From IMG/VR virus record IMGVR_UViG_3300023184_000415, positions 1-28,547 of that record: a stretch of DNA of 28,547 nucleotides; one strand, 5' to 3'. The position numbers and the translations under genes were made by a program. The DNA is from a virus. How positions within the stretch are numbered: the stretch's first letter is position 1; each line of letters opens with the position of its first letter. The notes under the pieces are model-generated. The model saw nothing but the letters and a program-made list of their open reading frames with translations, made no database searches and had not been told where the DNA came from. Shown piece by piece: positions 24,220 to 28,547 of this stretch.

Positions 24220-24822
24220 TTAGAATGGTAAATCATCATTTTTAACTGCTGTACCAATACTTGAATTAACACTGTCTGGAGATAAAAACATTTTAATATC
24301 TTTATCAGGACTGAATTTTAATCCAGTTGCTACAGAAGGAACATTCATTGATTCTACTCTATCAAGAGTTGAAAAGATTGCTCCACCTTCTTTAGTTTGT
24401 TCACCCTTAAATTTAGCACGGAATGGACGTCCAACTAATAAACTAGAAAGTTTATCAACCAACATTGAAATTTGCTTTTCTTGATTAGTTTCATTAGAAG
24501 ATACTAATTCAATATTTTTAGCTTCATCTCTGCTAATATTATGAGTACAACAGATTAAATCATTAATATTACGTGCAGTAATATCCCAAGCAGCTGTCTT
24601 TTTACCTTCACCTTTTTCAGATGATAAGTACATATAGGCTGATTGACCAACTTCACCATTTTGATTAACTGTTTTCATTCTAATATAAGGTGTTTGCTTT
24701 ACATTAGACTTACCAGAGATTATTTCAGTAACCTTAACATTTTCATAAACTCCTGGTTTTTGATATGCAACATTGTTTGACATTTCATTACTACTATCAT
24801 CTACATTTAAACTAAAATTCAT
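24220..24822 (-). CDS. ssb: Single-stranded DNA-binding protein
   Basis: This 200-aa acidic protein ends in NDDLPF, the acidic tip by which SSB proteins recruit replication partners. The body is rich in beta-strand-like sequence consistent with an OB fold (segments around 22-50 and 128-155). There is no hydrophobic membrane segment. The leader is A-rich (AAAAACAAACAAT before the ATG) and the protein is followed by a strong terminator, as expected for an abundant product. The neighbours are a Sak4-like ATPase upstream and a primase downstream, which fits a phage recombination/replication module. The assignment rests on the tail motif and context; it is divergent from bacterial SSB. Confidence 0.8.
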   Translation of the reverse strand: MNFSLNVDDSSNEMSNNVAYQKPGVYENVKVTEIISGKSNVKQTPYIRMKTVNQNGEVGQSAYMYLSSEKGEGKKTAAWDITARNINDLICCTHNISRDEAKNIELVSSNETNQEKQISMLVDKLSSLLVGRPFRAKFKGEQTKEGGAIFSTLDRVESMNVPSVATGLKFSPDKDIKMFLSPDSVNSSIGTAVKNDDLPF

Positions 24823-24854
24823 ATTGTTTGTTTTTATTTGTTATTAATTATTAA

Positions 24855-25580
24855 TTATTTATATATTTTATCCCAATAAGTTTTGTAAACACCATCAACT
24901 TCTTCAGCCAACAGTATCTCCTTATTTTTGAGATGTTCTGGTCTTGCACCACAAGTTACATCATCCATAGCTTTAAAGCTAAGATATGTTTCATTTCCTC
25001 GTCTAAACATATAGCCAATAGCATCTGCTTGACTACAAATTAATGATTTAATCTTGCCAGTTAAATCAATGTTTGCAGCCTGAACTAATTCACCTTTATC
25101 ATCTACCTGCTTGTCTTTTATATGACCTGATAGTATGATATGTGGAGCTAATGTATCAATATAATCTAGAACTTGAAAAAATGCTTCACGAAGATACATG
25201 TAACCTGCACCATTTGCAAGTTTTATTACATCATCACCATCAAAATTTTTGCCCATAGAAGTGGCTTTGTAAATTTTAACAGCTAATGGTTTTACTAAAT
25301 CTTCTAATACAGTTACAGTATCAACTGTAATGTATTTGTAAGGGTAATTAGCATCCTTAATTTGTTTGCCAATGTCTCTTAGTTCATTAAGGCTATTTAC
25401 CTTAATCTTAAGAGCACTGACATAGTCAGAACCATCCTCAAGATCTAGTATTAAATTATTCTCTAGCCCTGCGTAAGACGTTGTTTTACCTGTCTTAGGC
25501 TTAGAATAAATAACTAATCTCTTTGGATTAACTCTGTCTATTTTTACCTTACTTGTAGGTAACTTCATCGTTTCTGTCAT
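24855..25580 (-). CDS. Sak4-like RecA/AAA ATPase (recombinase or annealing partner)
   Basis: Walker A is SKPKTGKTT (26-34), followed by an acidic strand LILDLEDGSDY (43-53) and a Walker B-like YITVDTVTVLEDL (about 82-94). A polar Ser/Gly-His motif at the end of a strand (IILSGHIKD) resembles sensor residues of the AAA_24/Sak4 group. Phage Sak4 proteins are short RecA-core ATPases that work with an SSB in strand annealing, and here the SSB gene is next downstream. The start overlaps the helicase stop (ATGA), indicating coupling. The family call is good; whether it acts in recombination or replication loading is inference. Confidence 0.82.
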   Translation of the reverse strand: MTETMKLPTSKVKIDRVNPKRLVIYSKPKTGKTTSYAGLENNLILDLEDGSDYVSALKIKVNSLNELRDIGKQIKDANYPYKYITVDTVTVLEDLVKPLAVKIYKATSMGKNFDGDDVIKLANGAGYMYLREAFFQVLDYIDTLAPHIILSGHIKDKQVDDKGELVQAANIDLTGKIKSLICSQADAIGYMFRRGNETYLSFKAMDDVTCGARPEHLKNKEILLAEEVDGVYKTYWDKIYK

Positions 25581-26632
25581 TTTAAATTATTTTCTAACCA
25601 TTCTTTATTTATTTTATCTGGTTCTGGTAACTCTTTAAAAGTTCCTGTTTTAGGCATAAACAATAATCCTATTGCAATGTTATCTCTGCTGAGTCTGTTT
25701 TTGATTATTTTTAACATCCTAAAAGAATCTTTTAAATTGTAACTTGTCCCAAGCTTATTGATGTTATAACCTATACATGCATCCATGTCCATTTTATAAG
25801 CATTCATCAAACCTAAGACAACATCTGCATCTGTGTAGGGATTTGTTGTATCTTTAAAGTCTGATTGCTGTGGAGATATATCAGCGCCTTTAAATTTCAT
25901 TCTATCTATACTACTCAACCCTTGATTAAATTGTTGTAGCCATATAAACGTCATTTTAAACAAATTCCTAGCAATTACAGAGAATTCTGAAAGCTTGTCA
26001 ATGTTTTGTTTTAAAGTGAATCCTCGTTCAATTTTAGCCAAAGCTAAGTGGTCACCTGCCACAATGTTGTACTCTTTAGGATCATTTAATTCAAAACTAA
26101 CAATTCTTTCTTGTTTTTTGTCATTTTCATCAGTATAAGGTTCTTTAATATATTTACCTTTTTTGCCCATAAAGTCCCACCAGTATTTGTACATACCTGT
26201 TGGATTTTGTGATTCCCAAATCCAGTTTATTTTCTTAAAAATCCTTTCTAATTCATCTAGTTCACTAAAAATTAATTTCTTCTCATCTTCATTTAACCTA
26301 AATTCACCGTAGCCCTTTATTTTTTCTGGTGCTATAACAATGTTGTATTTTTTGTAAATAAGAATTGAAAGCCAATTAGCTTTTTTAGTTGTTTCATCAA
26401 TTTCCCAGGAATAATAAATAACATTTATACTTATACCTTTAGCTTCAGCATCTTGTATTGCATTAAGTATTACAAAGTCAAGGAATGTTGTTTTAGCACT
26501 ACCTGACAATCCACCTAATAAATAATAACAAGCTTTTTGAGTCTTGAAGATATATTTATTTATTCTTTCTAGTCCATTATCTAAGCCTTCATAATCTCCT
26601 GATAATCCAGCTTCTATTCTTTCTTTCATCAT
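25577..26632 (-). CDS. DnaB-type (SF4) replicative helicase, core domain only
   Basis: The RecA-like core has Walker A GLSGSAKTTF (41-50), the motif-1a-like YYSWEI strand, a Walker B-type VAGDHLAL strand, and the late motifs WLQQFNQGL and SPQQSDFKDT. At 351 aa it lacks the N-terminal primase-interacting domain of bacterial DnaB, as is common in crAss-like phages. It contains a long charged insertion (about 130-195). The gene overlaps its neighbours by 4 nt on each side, placing a putative loader before it and a Sak4-like ATPase after it. It would unwind the phage replication fork with the primase and SSB encoded downstream. Confidence 0.88.
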   Translation of the reverse strand: MMKERIEAGLSGDYEGLDNGLERINKYIFKTQKACYYLLGGLSGSAKTTFLDFVILNAIQDAEAKGISINVIYYSWEIDETTKKANWLSILIYKKYNIVIAPEKIKGYGEFRLNEDEKKLIFSELDELERIFKKINWIWESQNPTGMYKYWWDFMGKKGKYIKEPYTDENDKKQERIVSFELNDPKEYNIVAGDHLALAKIERGFTLKQNIDKLSEFSVIARNLFKMTFIWLQQFNQGLSSIDRMKFKGADISPQQSDFKDTTNPYTDADVVLGLMNAYKMDMDACIGYNINKLGTSYNLKDSFRMLKIIKNRLSRDNIAIGLLFMPKTGTFKELPEPDKINKEWLENNLK

Positions 26633-27228
26633 ATTGCATCTAAATTTGTAATTTGAGAATTACTTTCATCTATGTTTAGATTTTCACATTCATCAGCATA
26701 GATCATATAATTACGTTGATGCAGCCATGTTGGTAAATTCTGCATGTATTCTTCTGAATTAGATCTGATGGCTTCATTATGACATAATTTAGCACACTTA
26801 CATAATATACTATGAGTTGTTTCCATTAGTAACTTATCATATAAACTTTTACAACGTTTTAAGTCAGTGTGTAAAGGACGTGTCCCTGCACCTTTCTTAA
26901 CCCTGTTGGGGTAACATTGTCTAAATTCATCAAAATTACTTTCTGATTTTGGGGATAATGACTTGAGGGCATATAGCGCTACTTGATTTCCTCTATCAGT
27001 AAGAGATAATAATTCATAATATATATTGTCAGACTTTCTATCTTTAATCAAGATGTAACCATCAGATTCTAATTGTAAGAAGACATTAGTATTTATTTTT
27101 TTGCATTTATTAACATAATTAAAAAGCAAATCCTTGTCATTAGTGTAAATACAATGTATTATAAAATAAGCCTCTAATCCAATACCCTCTTCAATTATTT
27201 TATCTACGTTTATAAGTAAACTATTCAT
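26629..27228 (-). CDS. Putative replication initiation/helicase-loader protein (199 aa)
   Basis: The N-terminal half (about 1-88) looks like a winged-helix fold, with EAYFIIHCIY, a LESDGYI turn and LTDRGNQVA. The C-terminal half has FDEFRQCYPNRVKKG, a Lys/Arg/Cys-rich helix and YMQNLPTWLHQRNY, a layout shared by phage replisome-organiser and helicase-loader proteins (YP-K...PTWL). The gene lies directly before the helicase, with its TGA inside the helicase's start region. I assign it by context and pattern, not by a catalytic motif. Confidence 0.65.
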   Translation of the reverse strand: MNSLLINVDKIIEEGIGLEAYFIIHCIYTNDKDLLFNYVNKCKKINTNVFLQLESDGYILIKDRKSDNIYYELLSLTDRGNQVALYALKSLSPKSESNFDEFRQCYPNRVKKGAGTRPLHTDLKRCKSLYDKLLMETTHSILCKCAKLCHNEAIRSNSEEYMQNLPTWLHQRNYMIYADECENLNIDESNSQITNLDAI

Positions 27229-27243
27229 TATTTTTTGCTGTTT

Positions 27244-28464
27244 TTAATTAAATTGTAACTTGAGAATTTTTTTATCCTCAAGGTATTCTTTGTACATAGT
27301 TAATGCTTCTAAAGAAAACTTATTTTCTGCTTTAGAGAAATAAATATCTTCAAGATTAAGTTCAGCAGGGTCAAGTGTTTTTCTACTTGATTGTGAAATT
27401 ATTTTTTGAAGAGTCTTTATAGCACTCTTACTATAATCAGGGTAATTCTTTACTAAATACAAATAATCACTATATGTTTTAAGATATTTGTCATTTTTTG
27501 GTATATAATAATAATTGTTTTCAATAGAATCAAATGCTACTGCTCTACCAATAATATTACCCTTTATATTATAAAGAACTTGTAAGTAGCTTAAATTGTC
27601 ATAACTACGCATTTCAAATGTAAATAGTGGTTCTGAAGCTTTATTAAAACTCCAAGTTTCATAATCCTCTTTTTTACAGAAAAAGAAATGAGTGCAATTA
27701 TAACTATTTATTTTAACATTGCTACTATCTAATTTTTTAACTGTGCACTTATTTTCTATTTTATGCGCTGGTAAAAGTCTTTTTTTACTTTTTTTAACTT
27801 TCCCAGCGTCCATAAAATTTCCACCGCCATATGCAAACCCTCCTCGATCATAATGATTAACTTTATAACCAGAATTTGAATGTAAGTATCCATTATCAGT
27901 TAAGTACTTACCAACTGTAGTTAAATCTCTATCTGGGTGCAATAAACATAGTTTATCATTACCTAGAAAAGAATCTGTTAGTAGTTCAAATGTTGAAAAT
28001 GAATTATTATACATTTCCATTACACCATCAGCAGCCATAATATATTTAACAAAAGCAAATGTATCTGAAAACTGAGAATTCAAAAACATTAGATTTGTAA
28101 TACCATATATCATTCCATTATGAACAATACATGGATTATCTGTTTCAATACATGTGTTAGTAATAGTGTTGTTATCTTTAGAAATTACAAAAGGATGACA
28201 ATTCTCAGCAGAAACTAACCCAGAAGTTCCATTACGGTGATGAATAACTAATTCATCATTTACTTCTAAGTCAAGCTTTGATATGTAATCTATCATTTCT
28301 TGTGAGTTAAAAAACCCCTTAACAACATTAATTTTATTTGTACCATCTTTTTTGTACATAAATCCACTTCCATCAGTATTTGAAATGAATCCATTACCAA
28401 TAAAATCATGTACTTCTTTAGTATTTTTTTCTGTGCCCTTTGGGCATATGCTAATTAAACACAT
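27244..28464 (-). CDS. Class II glutamine amidotransferase-like (Ntn-hydrolase) protein
   Basis: The protein begins Met-Cys2, so Cys2 would become the N-terminal nucleophile after Met removal. Other GATase-II marks follow in order: DGSGFMY (31-37), HHRNGTSG (75-82), CHPF (89-92) and VHNGMIYG (114-121), which supplies the oxyanion-hole Asn-Gly. SDTFAFV follows. The amidotransferase half ends at about residue 210; the C-terminal half is Gly-rich, then basic (KKSKKRLL), and unrecognised. There is no synthetase domain such as those in GlmS, PurF or AsnB, so the acceptor of ammonia or the peptide-like bond cleaved is unknown. It leads the visible replication block and is 15 nt upstream of the putative loader gene. 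Confidence 0.78.
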   Translation of the reverse strand: MCLISICPKGTEKNTKEVHDFIGNGFISNTDGSGFMYKKDGTNKINVVKGFFNSQEMIDYISKLDLEVNDELVIHHRNGTSGLVSAENCHPFVISKDNNTITNTCIETDNPCIVHNGMIYGITNLMFLNSQFSDTFAFVKYIMAADGVMEMYNNSFSTFELLTDSFLGNDKLCLLHPDRDLTTVGKYLTDNGYLHSNSGYKVNHYDRGGFAYGGGNFMDAGKVKKSKKRLLPAHKIENKCTVKKLDSSNVKINSYNCTHFFFCKKEDYETWSFNKASEPLFTFEMRSYDNLSYLQVLYNIKGNIIGRAVAFDSIENNYYYIPKNDKYLKTYSDYLYLVKNYPDYSKSAIKTLQKIISQSSRKTLDPAELNLEDIYFSKAENKFSLEALTMYKEYLEDKKILKLQFN

Positions 28465-28482
28465 CTTTATATTTTTTTAAAT

Positions 28483-28547
28483 TTATAATTTTTTTAAATC
28501 AAACACTTCATCTAATTCATTTGTTTCATAATCTGTAATCTCATTTG
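28483..28547 (-). CDS. C-terminal end of an unidentified protein (partial)
   Basis: Twenty in-frame codons run in from the right edge of the window and stop at TAA (28483-28485). They give a very acidic tail (NEITDYETNELDEVFDLKK...). This is followed after 18 A/T-rich bases by the amidotransferase-like gene, consistent with the previous gene of the same leftward block. Nothing more can be said from this fragment. Confidence 0.5.
   Translation of the reverse strand, partial: NEITDYETNELDEVFDLKKL

Noticed and set aside
24834-24860. AT-rich ATTAATTATTAATTATT repeat before ssb as a replication origin
   Set aside because: Only 20-30 bases, with no iterons or protein-binding boxes. Such composition is common in the gaps of this genome.
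1-28547. CRISPR array, insertion sequence, integrase or attachment site
   Set aside because: No regularly spaced repeats, transposase, recombinase or terminal inverted repeats were seen. The repeats found are the in-frame linker copies and hairpin stems.

Overview
The window looks like part of a strictly lytic, crAss-like phage genome (order Crassvirales) infecting a Bacteroidetes-type host. The evidence is: (i) very low G+C; (ii) start codons preceded by A-rich leaders with no Shine-Dalgarno sequence; (iii) three consecutive very large rightward genes, the first carrying the DFDFD metal-binding signature of the crAss-like virion RNA polymerase; and (iv) a convergent leftward block of replication and nucleotide-metabolism genes. 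No bacterial housekeeping gene is present.

Region 1 (1-15997, rightward) is the virion-cargo block. The first gene runs in from the left edge, so its true start is outside the window. It encodes more than 2,820 residues: a zincin-like HEAFH motif, a long RNA polymerase region with D1530/D1532/D1534, and a C-terminal tail. That tail carries an AlkB-like 2-oxoglutarate/Fe(II) dioxygenase domain and an ASCH/PUA-like domain, set off by a repeated TTQPSTS linker. An 822-residue protein with a HEILGH motif follows, then a free-standing GIY-YIG homing endonuclease wedged between two cargo genes. The block ends with a 1441-residue protein that has a degenerate zincin motif and hydrophobic C-terminal segments. 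Spacing is 1-2 nt or overlapping throughout, and the block ends at a strong terminator.

Region 2 (about 16020-16630) is the convergence zone. It holds the rightward terminator, an unusual 119-nt tRNA-Leu-like gene with an enlarged core, a small membrane protein, and a hairpin terminator that works in both directions.

Region 3 (16630-28547, leftward) holds early/middle genes. In transcription order these are: the tail of an unknown gene, a class II glutamine-amidotransferase-like protein, a putative helicase loader, a DnaB-type helicase, a Sak4-like RecA/AAA ATPase and SSB. A terminator with a GAAA loop follows. Then come a TOPRIM primase that has lost its zinc ligands, a HAD-like protein, a PD-(D/E)XK nuclease, a small helical protein, a FEN1-type 5' nuclease, an unknown protein, and an adenosylcobalamin-dependent ribonucleotide reductase interrupted at its catalytic cysteine by an HNH-containing intein. 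The block ends with a dATP/dGTP diphosphohydrolase-like protein and a calcineurin-like metallophosphoesterase.

Together the leftward genes supply DNA synthesis and dNTPs. The rightward genes supply proteins probably packaged in the capsid and delivered with the DNA to start transcription. The points of greatest interest are the RNA polymerase-AlkB-ASCH fusion with its repeated linker, the anomalous tRNA, and the two independent selfish endonuclease elements.
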